Origin: Apus apus
Lineage: Eukaryota; Chordata; Aves; Apodiformes; Apodidae
Length of the DNA stretch: 64,000 nucleotides
NCBI RefSeq assembly: GCF_020740795.1
Contig: NC_067282.1
Coordinates: 176,580,274 to 176,644,273, forward strand
Direction of reading: 5' to 3'
Shown here: positions 45,421 through 57,210 of the stretch, one piece after another
Layout: every line of letters starts with the position of its first letter
Numbering within the stretch: position 1 is the stretch's first letter
Notes under the pieces: model-generated
Told to the model about the DNA's origin: nothing
The model's database searches: none
Seen by the model: the letters and a program-made list of their open reading frames with translations, nothing else
Position numbers and translations under genes: made by a program

Positions 45421-45499
45421 GTGTTTTAGGCGCAAGGATTCAGCACTACATCCCTTTTTCTAGGATTTCCTCTTGGTTCCATGAATCTTCCATTCTTTT

Positions 45500-46322
45500 G
45501 TGCCTAGTCAGGCTTGAGAAGTGGGCTCATGCAAACTGCATGAAGTTCAACAAGGCCAATTGTAAGGTTCTGCACCTGTATTGGGGCAATCCCAAGCAAA
45601 AATACAGGCTGGGTGGAGGAGGGATCGAAAACAGTCCAGAGGACAAGGACTTAGGGGTGATGAGAGGCTCAACATAAGCTGACAATGTGCACTTGCAGCC
45701 CAGAAAGCCAGCTGTGTCCTGGGCTGTATCAAAAGAAGCATGGCCAGCAGGTCAAGGGAGGTGATTCTCCCCCTTAACTTGACTCTTGTGAAACCCCACC
45801 TAGAGTACTGTGTCCAGTTCTGGAGCTCCCAACATAAGAAGAACATGGAACTCATGGACAAAGTTCAGAGGAGGGCTACAAAGATGATCCGAGGGCTGGA
45901 GCACCTCTCCTACAAAGACAGGCTGGAAGAGTTGGGGTTGTTCAGCCTGGAGAAGAGAAGACTCTGGGAGGACCTCATAGGAGCCTTCCAGTATCTGAAG
46001 GAGGCCTAGTTGAAAGCTGGGGAGGGACTTTTTTCCAAAGGCTTGTAGTAGAAGGATAAGGGGTGATGGATCAAATCTGGAAGAGGGGAGATTTAGGTTA
46101 GACCTTATGAAGAACATTTTCACTGTGACGGTGGTGAGACACCGGAACAGATTTCCTGGGGAAGTGGTGGATGCCCCATCCCTGGAAGTGTTCAAGGCCA
46201 GGTTGGATGGGGCTCTGAGCAACCTGATCTATTGGGAGGTGTCCCTACCAATGCAGGGGGGTTGGAACTAGATGGTCTTTAAGGTCCCTCCAACACAAAC
46301 CATTCTATGATTCTATGATATT
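45500..46322 (+). mobile_element. CR1 LINE, ORF2 C-terminal third and 3' end
   Basis: Encodes WAHANCMKFNKANCKVLHLY, then RSREVILPLNLTLVKPHLEY and [20 protein letters not shown], with frame breaks, then the 3'UTR ggttggaactagatggtctttaaggtccctccaaca and terminal attctatgattctatgat. Intact 3' end, 5' truncated. Confidence 0.93.
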
Positions 46323-48185
46323 TTTCTAGACACATAATTTCAGCAGGAACGCATTTTCCATTCTGCCTTACCAATAAGTTGGTGAACAGGAAATTATTTT
46401 AGGGAACCAGAAATGTATGTTTAAACCTTATCAGGCTGAAAATCGCACTGTCCCCATTTTCTTGCATCAACTGGGCAACTACTCAATTGAAAATGGCATT
46501 ATACTGGACCCTGTTTATTTTCCTGCTTTGCTAGGTCCCAGCACTTTCCTGCTTCTCACACAGTATAAACATCCTTGGATGTTTACCACAGGGTTCTGGA
46601 TCCCTAAATCACAATTTTGGATTCTGCTCAGGGAATTGGTACCTGAAGTCCTTTGCACAGCTAGCCTTGATTTCCTGTGTCTCCACAGCTCCTGGTCAAT
46701 GATCTCTGGCCTTGATCAACACTTTTGCACATTCTAAAGATCTAACTGTTAAAAACAAAAGTGTACTAATCAAATAATTATACAGTAGTTATGAATAATG
46801 CAGGTGATTGCTTAGAATTTGAAATTCAGACTCATGCTAGAGGTTATATTGCAATTCCTTTCCAGCCCCCTGTGATTACTGTAATAGCCCTTCTGTTATC
46901 TTTCAGCACTCAAAAACTGATAGATGTGAATTTTGTTACTGCATCATCTGGTTGAGAGTATGATTCTGCAAGTGCCAGACAAACTTCTTGGCATGCATGG
47001 AAGGAGGCAAAACACACAATCTCTTTAGTTCTGCTGGAATTAACTCACTGTCCACATTGCTTGCAACTGCTTATTCAGTATTGTTGGAGAAAGTGAGTAA
47101 TTGTGCTTTACTTTGTGTTGTAATTAAAGCATTGAAATATGTCTGACCTTTGCACCAGACATTGAGGTATTACACTAGGTTCCATCTTAGCAATATTCCC
47201 TTTATTAAAAAAACCCCTCTATTTATAACTTCTCATCTGTAGAAAAAGCACTTTGCCATTCTTCTTAAAAACAAGTCCATCATAGTTCCTTCCTGAAGTT
47301 ACACATTATTTCTCAATTTTTCTTCACTCTGACCAGCCTTGTTGAGGATCCTTATCTGTCAGCCGTTTTCCACAACCCTGGCAACAGGTGAGCAGGAGGG
47401 CCATTTAGTGTCCTAATAGAGAATCCAGACTGACTGGAATGCTACAAATGAAAAAAAACAAACCAACACAGCTTTTTGGCAGGAGCCTATATACCTGCTT
47501 TGCAACAAATCTCAACTCAAAGTAACTTGATGAAAGTTGTAGAAGTAACAGCAGAGCTCAGTACTGTATGGGTAAATACTATTTATGAAAGCTGCACAAA
47601 ATTTACAACAGCAATGGAAAAAAGGCATTATTTAGAGAATGGTTTACAAGTTGTGGAAGATAATTCTGCCACCATAATTCAAGGACATGAATTAAGCAAA
47701 CTAGTTTCAGGCTTTGGGCGAAGTGGGACTCTCAGTCACTACTGTCAGTAATGTCCGTGAGAGCAGAAATGTACCCAAAGAATGAGGTCAGCACTGATAA
47801 ATAATAATGCTTTTACTGAAAGAGGTTAAAAAGTTATCCTTTCAGACGTAATCTCCTTAGGGATTAGAAAGAGGCATGTAGTAAATTACATAGTTAGTGG
47901 TACTGTTTTATGGTAAGTACCTGGGACACGCCTACTTAACGTGTCACAGGGGGCCGGTACCCATTGTTTTTTCTCTGGCTTTTAATGCCTGTGGCTAATT
48001 ACTTCTGAAGGATGCGCTTAGGAAAGTATTGTTCCATAATATTGCATAGCAGTAATGCTAGTAGTTCAATGTATCCAACGTTTTAAGGCTATCTGTTGTC
48101 ATGTAGCTTTCATTCTTACTAAAGTAACATCCCCTTCCTTTAAATGCACAACTTACTCATCTTGGAAGTGAACATAGTTTCATGG

Positions 48186-48950
48186 TGTCACGGTTTAACG
48201 CTGGGCTGGCAATTAAATAAATGACAGATTGCTCTCTGATTACCTCCCTCCTTCCCCTTATAGGGAAGGGAGAAGAAAGAAAGGAGAGAGACTTACAGGT
48301 TGGAAACCAAACTAGAGAGCTTTAATGAAACAATAGTGATGAAAAGAAAAATGATGAAATATATACAAATATATACAAAACCACTATCATGCACTCCCAA
48401 AATAATGCTCACATCACCACCAAGGCTGCAGGGCAGGCCCTGGAAAAGTCCTGGACTCGACTACTGGAGTCAGTGGCAGATGGGAGCTGGGTGCAGGAAC
48501 ACATGGATTCAGGAACACACGGATCAGGATCAAAGGCAGATTAATAAACAGAATCCTCACAGGATACTGGCCATGGACGAAGAGAGCTTGATCCTTGTGA
48601 ACTCTCAAATTTATACTGTGTATGAAGCATGTGGGATAGAATACTTAGTTTGGTCAATTTTTGTCATGTGTCTGGTCCGCTCCTCCCCAAAGGAGAGTTG
48701 CAAGTGTGACTCCTTTACTCCCTTCCAGTTTCAGAGTGTAAGATCTTTTTCAGAACCAAGCAATGGCCTTGCTTCTGCGTACCCTTCCCCAGCAGTAGCT
48801 ATAAATATCAAGCATTGTCAGTCTTAGAAGCAGACACTGACTGAAAAACATGCTGTTAATTTCAGCAAGTGCAGCTACTTAAAAGAGACTTAACTGAAAA
48901 GTAAAATCACTGAAAAGAAAATTGGTTCTATTCTGGCTCAAATCTGGACA
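48186..48950 (-). mobile_element. Solo ERV LTR, complete
   Basis: On the plus strand it starts TGTCACGGTTTAA and ends CTGGACA, so the minus-strand element runs TGTCCAG...CGTGACA, the TG...CA ends of an LTR. The flanks are catgg (48181-48185) and catga (48951-48955), a near-perfect 5-bp target duplication. A TATA box (TATAAATT) reads on the minus strand at about 48615-48608. The text matches a common avian LTR type from memory. No internal viral genes are present. The 175-codon open frame inside it is not a gene. Confidence 0.8.
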
Positions 48951-50144
48951 CATGAAAAGTGAAAGACATCCCCATTGTTTGTACGTAGGGGAGCAGTGTT
49001 TAGCTATTGCATTTGAGGCTGCTGTAGTTCCACAAAACCTCTTGAGTAACTTTCTAACTATGTAAAGTTGGGGTGAATCCTTAGTCCTGCTACAAAGAAC
49101 CTTGTATGTTAAGACAACTACTGAATTAGCGGTATGATTGTTTAAGAAACCAGAAGTCTAGGAAGTTGTAGCAGTGCAGCAGCAAAAAGATGTACATAGT
49201 TTTAGTCCAGTAAAATTGACTTACAGTGAAGTAATTTATCTACCACGTTCTGGAAATAAGCGATGTTTTAGTACTGGAAAATATGAATCTGCCTTACAGT
49301 AAATGCATCTGTGCTACAGAAAAAAATCATTTAATAGTACTGATGTATAACTCTGGCTAATCTATATGAAATAATCAATTTGCTAGCATTACTTTGAAAA
49401 GGAGTTCTCATTATATGTCATGCTACTGGTACATATTTACATTACTTAATACATCTCCTTCAGTGTATTCTCTATCACTAGGACTATTTCAATGCTATAC
49501 TATGTTAACCTTAGAATACCTTAGAATGTATTACTAAGTGAATGTATATAAAAAATATATTAAGATATAAATGTTTCTACCATCTTCTTGATAACTGAAT
49601 CTTTTACTGCACGCTCTACTCCTTTCCACCCTACAGCTGTTTTTTACATTTTAATGTTTAAAAATAAACAGAATCACATCAGCACTAAGAAAATATTTTT
49701 TTCCTTTAAAATCCGCTAGAGACAGCCAACCACGTGAAAATTTACTTGTCTTAATTAATTTTTTTTCATTACTTGACAAGTGCAGTAGCAATACTCTGCT
49801 CGTTCTTCAGATCTACAGAATCTGACAGAGGAAACAGGCAAACCTGGATTTCTTAAATCAAAAGCAGACAGCAGTGTTTTCCACTTGATCTTTTCTTAAA
49901 TAGGAACTTTTTATAACTTCTTTATGCATTCCAAAGTAAAAGAGTGCAAACCTATTATCTTCACAACTTGTATTTAATAAGTAATATCTGTCATGAGATG
50001 AAACAGTTGCTGTTTTTTAGAAGTTGGTGGGAGACTTTTAACACTAAAATACACACATTTCTGCTTCAGCATATATTCCTTGCCTGGCTTGGCAAAAAAC
50101 ATCCGCAATGCACTGCAATGTGTGCAGGTTTTGGAAGACAAAGA

Positions 50145-50507
50145 TGATTTAGTCTAGCAAAAATTTGGTTAAGGAGAAATCTAATACCAGCCTGTAAGTA
50201 CTTTAAGGGCAGCTACAGAGTTGATGGAACCAAACTCTTCTCAGTGGTGGCAGGTCATCTTCTAGGGGACAATGGCCACTGTGGGAGGTTCTGAAGGCTT
50301 ATTTGGAAGTAATTTTTAATCAAAAGCACTGCAACAGGCTACCTTTAGAGATGGAATTCCCGTACTTGAAGGATTTCAAGACTCTGCTGGACAAAGCCAC
50401 GTCTGATCTATCTAGTGATGGTGGTAGTCCCACTTCAGTAGGCAGTTACATTCTGGAGGAAGACCTCAAGATGTCCCTTCCAACCAATATTTCTATGATA
50501 GAGTGAC
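50145..50507 (+). mobile_element. Old CR1 LINE 3' end
   Basis: Ordered but diverged CR1 text: gagaaatctaataccagcctgtaagtacttt, gcaacaggctacctttagagatggaattcc, caagatgtcccttccaaccaatatttctatgat. Ends in a recognisable CR1 terminus. Confidence 0.75.
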
Positions 50508-50639
50508 TCTATTCTTAAGGTACTCAGGCTAGCATAGCCAGTATTATTGCCACAGGAGAGATTGCGGGTGAGATTTGCCTAAATCCTAGCTTTCAAAATA
50601 TCTCCTTGGACAACAAAGTGACATGAAATTAAAAGACAT

Positions 50640-50757
50640 ATAGATGTGGTGCTTAGGGATATTGTTTAGTGGAGGACTTGGCAGTGCTAGGTTAACAGTT
50701 GGACTTGATGATCTGAAAGGTCTTTCCCAACCAAAACAATTCTGTGATTCTATAAAA
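50640..50757 (+). mobile_element. Short CR1 LINE 3' tail
   Basis: tagatgtggtgcttagggatattgtttagtgg, then ttggacttgatgatctgaaaggtctttcccaacc and attctgtgattctat: the final ~118 bases of a different CR1 subfamily from its neighbour, 5' truncated. Confidence 0.88.
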
Positions 50758-51184
50758 TGAATCCAGCTAAGCATATAGAAAAAAATGCTTACCTGATTTA
50801 TGTCTTGTATAGTCTCAGTAAATTCAGATTGATGACTTGATAGTACCATGGATTTAAAGTATCAGATGGCAAAGGAAGGATGAAGGGATTATTATTTGGA
50901 TACTGTTGGAATTTTGTGAATTGCAATTACAAACTACGCAATATCTCATCTTCCAAGACATTTCAAAAATAATACACTGAGGAAACTACATGAAAATATT
51001 TTAGACAGTTAAATTGTTCCACAGTCCTAACACAACGACAGGGTAAAGCCTATGCTAAATGGGTCTTGGGCCATCTCAGTATACACTCAAACAGTACTCT
51101 GTACCTACGTGTAGGCACTGAACTGAAGATTTGATTCCCTTTGAATGTGATGGGAGGTGACACACTCAGCTCACACTTAATCCA

Positions 51185-51361
51185 TAGTTTGAGGAAAGTG
51201 GTTATTCCCCTCTATTCAGCACTCATTATACCACATCTGGAATACTGCCTTCAGACAGGGAAGGTGTTGATGAGCTTGCGTGAGCTCAATGTAGGGCCAT
51301 GAAGATGATCAGAGGGCTGGAAGATGTAACATGGTGGAGGAGCCTGAATGAGCTGGGCTTG
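51185..51361 (+). mobile_element. CR1 LINE, upstream half, split by insertion
   Basis: CR1 ORF2 C-terminal text: tcagcactcattataccacatctggaatactg and gccatgaagatgatcagagggctggaag, stopping inside the segment that normally reads gggcttgttcagcctg. The rest resumes at 51749. Confidence 0.75.
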
Positions 51362-51748
51362 TGCACTGCACTTCCGGGGTGCAACAATAAAGGGTGTGGT
51401 AAAATAACAGTAAACCCAGGAATATAGATAGTGAGGAAATCTTAGGTCCATTCCAGTGCTGGGAATCCCACTTTTGCATGGTACCAGATAGACATCAGAT
51501 GCATCTTTCCCCTGCATAATGTACAGAAGCCATCTGTGGAGGGGTTCCTCCTCCCTCCTATGCTGTGGAGCCTTTTACTTTGTGTATCAAGCAACCATAT
51601 AACTTCTCATAGGCTGGGCCATCATCTCTGTCATAACATTCAGCAATGCCAGCACAGGCTTTAAGTACTAGGCTTGGTAGAGCAGATATGTCCTTTTCAA
51701 GTCCACTAACTCCTCAAATACAAAATTTTCTATATAGCTCCCAGTACA
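51362..51748. mobile_element. LTR-like insertion (387 bp) inside a CR1
   Basis: It interrupts CR1 exactly between gggcttg and ttcagcctg. Its ends are TGCACTGCAC and CCAGTACA (TG...CA). The flanking gcttg and ggttg form a 5-bp duplication with one difference. I do not recognise the family. Size and ends suit a solo LTR; orientation is unclear, since AATAAA lies near the left end and TATA-like tatatag near the right end (which would suit minus-strand U3). Confidence 0.55.
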
Positions 51749-52080
51749 GGTTGTTCAGCCTGCAGGAGAGACAGCTTCAAGGGGCCTAACAGTGTAATCT
51801 GGTACCTATGGAGGGGGGCTGGCAAGAGGTCTGAGCCAGAGTTTTACTGGGGTCATGGCAGAAGAATGAAAGAAAGTGGTCAGAATCAGGGAAGAGTCTG
51901 GTGGCACATAAGGAAAGCTTTCTTGCAATGGAAATAATTGTTTGCAACTGGTTACTTGGGGAGGTTTTGGAGTCTAAGCTGTTGGAAGTTTTCAAGACCT
52001 GACTGGACAAGCCCTAAGTAAAATGGTCTGAATTCAGTGTTGTCTCTACCTTGAGCAGCTATGTGATTCTGTAATTCTAA
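51749..52080 (+). mobile_element. CR1 LINE, downstream half
   Basis: It resumes ttgttcagcctgcaggagag and continues through ggttacttggggaggttttggagtc to a 3' end with gcagctatgtgattctgtaattct. Diverged; an older insertion than the element that splits it. Confidence 0.75.
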
Positions 52081-54871
52081 GCAGATGCCTAAATTTAAGA
52101 CTTAATCTGTGAGCTGAATCCCTGCCTACTAGCTAACCAACAAACTATCAGTCCACACTGAGAAAATTAGCAGCAGTTAATTAAAGTGTTCCTCCCACAC
52201 TGCTGAAAGTAAATAACTTTGGAAAAGAATTTAGCTTGGACAGTTATAGCTTGGAATGAAGCAAAGCTGGGCAGCAGGAGAAGGTCACTGTTGGAGTAAA
52301 AGAACAGCTAAAAGTATTTAAACATTATCATCTGTCATCCTGTTTTTCTTTTCTCAGTGAGTTATATTCCCAAAGTGGATACAATTTCAATATAACATTG
52401 TCCTGAATGTCTGCTAGCGTGGATGAAAAAGATGGAAAGGGCAAAATTATAAAGTTATGAAACCATTAATAGATATTGAACTGATAATTTGCCAGATGGA
52501 GTAGAGTCTGACATCATTAGGATGATTTGTACAAGGAGGGCCACCTCCCTTTCTATAAATATGGCAAAGGCTACTTGTTGCGCAGTGTGCTTGCCCTTTA
52601 ACTGTGTCCACATGCTGGGTCTGATACCCATCAGCATGTCTGCTGCCCAGATGCTGTGTGCTGTGCACATATGTAGGCCTAGGAAGAGTTGCATGTTCCC
52701 AGAGATCCTGTTGAACTATTCTAGTTGTAGATAATAAAGCAAGCTTACCTGAAGTTTATATCTACCCATACATCATGCATCGTGAAAATAATACAAATAC
52801 ATGTTTCTGCTACTATATTCTGGTTAGTCTTCCAGAAGTATCCCAGAAGTGACTTGTGTATTCTGGTCTTCTTACATGTAATTCCTTGATAAACTTTCAG
52901 ATCATTAAATGTAAATATATTTTTATCTCCCATGCATGATCCTGGGCTTAGTTTCCTATTCAGTATGTTCTTGTTCCAACTCTTTTAGTCCAGCTCTGCC
53001 TAGATGTACGTGTTTACTCTGTATCTTGCTAGAAGAATAAAGATCCCACCTGGCTTTTTGTTAACTCATGGAGCGAGGATGGTCAAGGTAAATGATTTTG
53101 GAGCACAGACCTGAAATGTTTGTCTCCACTGAAGGCAGAACTGGAAATCAGTCAGCCTTCTCTACAGCACAGGGTTTGTCATCAGCAGAACCTCATCAGA
53201 GGTTCCTTAGCTGTGGCCAATTCAGGTACTTTTCTGCTTCTGAGTGAAGGGAGAGTGACGGTAAAAGCAAAGGCATTTGTTCCCTTGAAGTCTTGCCATG
53301 CTGTTTCTCACTGATCAAGATAAATTCCAAACTGGGAGGAAAATTAAAGGGAACAGCCTCAGGCATCCACGTTTCCTACAAATAGGCTTTCTTTTAGGAA
53401 AAAATGATCAGGTGTATTAGATTAAGTTGTTGTGATTCACGCTCTTTACCACTGTTGTGGATTCAGGCAGCTGCAGCAGTGTTCAGCCAAGTCTGGATTA
53501 TGGGTAATTATAGTTTCTGGTGGTGGCAAAATTTCCTGAGATTGTTTATCTTGTCTGTTGTCTGTTCTAATAGTCTTACCCTCATTTGAAGGATTAATAT
53601 CAGTCCCATGGTGGGGTGGAAGGGGGAAAGAGGGAGAGAAAAGAGATTGTGCTGTTTTTATAAACTGTTGTACTCTACCTCAGCATCTTGTTTATGAATT
53701 TTAACCTTCCCTTGTTGATACATGAAAACATTTAGTGCTAAAGAGATAGCAGTCTGTTTGTGAGACTCCTGAGCTGGTTTTATAACACAGTCTTGATAAA
53801 AATTATTAATCATTCTAGGTGCAGTATTAAGTCCTATGCATGTAGCATGGACATACTTTTAACCTTATCAGTTTCCTCTTCACAAAGAATTCAAATTATC
53901 AGTCTACTAGTTATGACCAAAAGGATAGGGGTGCTCTAGCTTCAAACAAGATTGCATACAAATATGTGTTATCCTTCATATTAAATGAATTAATTTTATT
54001 AAATCTTGCTTTTGTGATTAAGAGGGCAGACTGAGGGACAGCAAATTAAAGTAAATTGAAAATTTTATTCTTATCTGCCACTAACAGTATGCAAAAGTCA
54101 TACTGGAAGGCTGAAGAACAAAGAAATTCTTATACTCATAATACAACTTACTCCACAAAAATAAGATACTCCACTGAAAAATGACCTGCCAGCCTTTAGC
54201 ACTATAGTGGAACAGAGACCCTTGGAAGTAATTTAAGTGTAGATACCTTCATCTGGATTTCCCACTGAATTTTCTCTTATTTTTCTATTAAATTCTCAGT
54301 AGACTCACAGTCATATAAAAAGTAACTTATTTCACACTTGTTATTTTTCATTTTGCTGAGAAAAAAACTCTAAGTCTTGACCCTGCCTTGAAATAAACCC
54401 ATTATTTTTAGGGCAGTTCAGTTTTTTTTTTTTTGTTGAGAATCAGGTGACTCCAAAAAAGAGGGGGAAAAAAAAAAAGTTATGGAAAAATGCATTTCTT
54501 TGTCTCTGCTGTATTTAGGATGTGGTCATTGCCCCAGGAGCCTAGAGAATTGCAGTTATGATGTGCCTGAGCTCAGGGGCCCAACTTTCCGTCTACGTAT
54601 AAACATTCCTCCTGTTTCAGCTGAAGCACTGCTGGATTGCATTAAAAAAATACTTGCAAGAACTCTCCTGAGTAAGATCATTTAAGCAGGATTTCAGCCA
54701 CAGCTATTTACAAGTTCAGGTCTTGACTGAAGTAATTGAATTACGCTGAGCCTCTGAAGTTTGCCTTTTATTTATATATTTCCCCCAATTGTGTGGCTTG
54801 CTCTGCCATTGGCTGCAGTCCCTGCAGCCTACCCGGGGGCTCTGCAGTTACATAAGGCTCTGCTGGGAGCC

Positions 54872-54880
54872 TATATAAAG
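54872..54880 (+). promoter_or_regulatory. TATA box of the vasotocin receptor gene
   Basis: TATATAAAG lies 187 bases before the start codon, which puts transcription start near 54900-54910 with an unspliced leader of about 160 bases. A CCAAT (54785-54789) and an inverted CCAAT (ATTGG, 54808-54812) lie 60-90 bases upstream, a classic proximal promoter arrangement. There is no CpG island, consistent with tissue-restricted expression. Confidence 0.7.
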
Positions 54881-55066
54881 CCTTTCTCCGTGCTAGCAAG
54901 AGACAGAATTTTATCAAGATCCAGGTCCCACTGCTCACAAGCAGGAGGAGAATTGCTTGAAGATATACTGAAACCTGAACCTGGGCTGGTTTGTCTGCTA
55001 GCCAGTACTTCGCAGCTGTCAATCTGAATTGCAACTAGCAGCTACTGTAAGTAGCTTCTGTGCACT

Positions 55067-55979
55067 ATGAAGAATTTTTCATTTCCTATGCAGGATAACA
55101 CACATCAGACCGAGAGTCCTCCTCACAGATTCCTGAGTTTGAGAAATCAGTCAGATCCTGTTGGAAGAGCAGAAAGAGATGAGCAATTAGCTCAAGTAGA
55201 AATTGCTGTACTGGGGGTCATATTTCTGACAGCATCTGTGGGCAATTTTATTCTCATACTGGTGCTGTGGCGGAGAAGAAAGAAGCTCTCTAGGATGTAT
55301 GTATTCATGCTTCACCTCAGCATCGCTGACTTAGTGGTAGCCTTCTTTCAAGTGCTGCCTCAACTCATATGGGATATTACAGATGTTTTCATAGGGCCAG
55401 ATTTCTTGTGCAGAATTATCAAGTATCTGCAATTGCTGGGCATGTTTGCCTCTACTTATATGATAGTGGTCATGACAGTGGACAGATATCAAGCAGTTTG
55501 CTACCCTATGGTCACTTTCCAAAAGAAGAGAGCTCTCTGGAACATCCCCATTTGCACGAGCTGGTCTGTATCACTGATTCTTAGCTTACCACAGGTATTT
55601 ATCTTTTCTAAGGCTGAAATATCTCCAGGTATATTTGAATGTTGGGGTGAATTTGTTCAGCCATGGGGCCCAAGGGCATATGTGACTTGGATTTTTGTAG
55701 TTATATTCTTCATTCCCTCAGTCATCCTTCTCACATGCCAGGTTAAGATTTGCAAAATAATCAAAAGAAATATGTATGTGAAAAAACAGAATGTGTACGA
55801 AGTAACAGATCAGAAGCAAGTCCTGCCATCTCGAGCAAGCAGTGTGAACTGTATTTCAAAGGCTATGATCAAGACTGTAAAAATGACAGTGGTGACAGTT
55901 GTTGCATATGTTCTTTGTTGGTCACCTTTCTTCATTGCACAGCTGTGGTCTGTGTGGTTCCCCAGTGTCCTGACAGAAG
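55067..55979 (+). CDS. VT1R: Vasotocin receptor exon 1 (TM1-TM6, residues 1-305)
   Basis: The first ATG downstream of the TATA box begins the frame; a second in-frame ATG is codon 8, and the first is preferred because it includes the N3 sequon. The open frame runs on past 55979, but those extra codons are intron: the donor is GAAG|gtaaga and the true TM7 is in the next exon. Without splicing the receptor would lack NPxxY. Confidence 0.94.
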
Positions 55980-57210
55980 GTAAGATACTCTCCATCCTCA
56001 TTCATAACTTCATAGCAGGTTGGCACGTTGCTATATTGCTTTATATTTGCCCTTTGCTTTTGTGTAAAAGTTATATGTCATCGTTTGAGTATGCTTAAAA
56101 ATAAAAACCTGGATTGATTATCTACTATACTAGGTACAGAGTACTTCATGTGTTCTGTGATCAAAACATCATATAAATGTGTGGTGTGTGTATGTTTTGA
56201 GTACTTAATTATTTTAAAGGTTAATAAACAGCACAAGGAAAAGTATAGTCTGCTCTGGCAAAGGTTCAGACTTTTAGAGGCTTTAGATATTATAGCAGAA
56301 GTATTTTGAGTTCCTGGGGCGAAAATGAACAATTAACTACTCAAAGTAATAAAATAAAGACTTCTTATATACTGTATAGAACAGTGATGTTATAAGACAT
56401 CTGATTAATTTTATTTTACTATTGAAATCTTCTTGATGAAATCTCTGTAGAAGACTATGAAACAATTAAATGTTGTGAAACAGCTGTTAATAAAGCAAAA
56501 AAAAGCAAGCCTGAGAGAGATAACATAGAACAATATGTTGTAAACTATTACTATTGCCTCTTTGTGAAAGGCTGACTCTATATGTGACTTTATTAGTGCA
56601 CCTATTCTAAACTCAAAGACGCAAACCAAAGGAAAAAAAAAATAGCTTTGCTGAAAAAAAAATTCTAATTTTTTTTTAAGACTTATTTATGTTAGTGTAA
56701 ATTTGAGCCTTATTGTATGTGTATATATATCTCAATATCTGTATTCATATCTGTATAGCAGAGGTTAGCAATTGCTTTTAAATTTAATGCAGCTACAGCA
56801 AAAAAAGAGCTATTTGGAAATGTTTAACTCTGAAAGGCATACAATACAGCGTGCTTCATGCCTTCAGCAATTACAAATTGCAAGAAATAGATGAAAATTT
56901 TGCTGCTATTAGATTAATGTGTGAGCAGGTACACTAGCAAGCAGCAGACTATGGAAATGTTACTTATTTGTAGAATCATTTTAATGACTCTGTTACTGCT
57001 TTAACTCTAGGTTCAGCATTCACCATTATCATGCTCCTCGGCAATTTAAATAGTTGCACCAACCCATGGATTTACATGTATTTTTGTGGCCACATTCCAT
57101 ATTGCACAAAGAAGCGTTTGGAGAACAGCTCAGCTCAAGAGGAATCAGTGATCACGGGGAGCATTCATCTTGTAGATAGAGACCCTGAGGAAAACAGTAC
57201 CTCTGCATAA
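55067..57210 (+). CDS. VT1R: V2-type vasotocin receptor (avian VT1, AVPR2-like), two coding exons
   Basis: Class A GPCR for arginine vasotocin, a plasma-membrane receptor. The exons 55067-55979 and 57011-57210 join in phase 1 to 370 codons plus TAA. Visible features are N-glycosylation sequons at N3 and N27, Asn60 in TM1, Asp88 in TM2 (LSIADL), the Cys115-Cys192 pair, DRY at 139-141, the family hallmark [11 protein letters not shown] in extracellular loop 2 (198-208), CWSPF at 284-288 in TM6 and NPWIY at 322-326 in TM7. The single intron between TM6 and TM7 is typical of vasopressin/oxytocin receptor genes. FQVLPQL after TM2 and [10 protein letters not shown] are shared by V2 and oxytocin receptors. 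The subtype call rests on overall likeness and on linkage to PNPLA8; from memory the chicken VT1 receptor is also 370 aa. Coupling cannot be read from sequence. Confidence 0.92.
55980..57010 (+). other. VT1R: Vasotocin receptor intron
   Basis: 1031 bp, GT-AG (gtaaga...ctctag), AT-rich, with no repeat recognised. Confidence 0.9.
57011..57210 (+). CDS. VT1R: Vasotocin receptor exon 2 (TM7 and C-tail, residues 305-370)
   Basis: 200 bp after the acceptor taactctag. It reads [20 protein letters not shown] and on through [10 protein letters not shown], then a 40-residue tail with Ser/Thr sites, ending at TAA 57208-57210. Phase 1 entry completes Gly305. Cys330 and Cys336 after TM7 are possible palmitoylation sites. 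Confidence 0.93.

Larger units (their letters stand above)
42100..54871. other. Intergenic region between PNPLA8 promoter and vasotocin receptor
   Basis: 12.8 kb rich in mobile elements listed individually. Between them, 46.33-48.18, 48.96-50.14 and 52.08-54.78 kb contain no gene I can recognise. A good donor-flanked segment at about 47.34-47.39 kb (cag|gtgagc) and an open frame at 47476-47751 have no recognisable family or consistent exon structure. Confidence 0.6.

Noticed and set aside
48300-48827. 175-codon open frame
   Set aside because: It lies wholly inside the solo LTR and resembles no protein I know.
55980-56098. Unspliced C-terminal extension of receptor exon 1
   Set aside because: It follows a consensus GT donor, and TM7 with NPWIY is encoded by the downstream exon, so the read-through end is intron.
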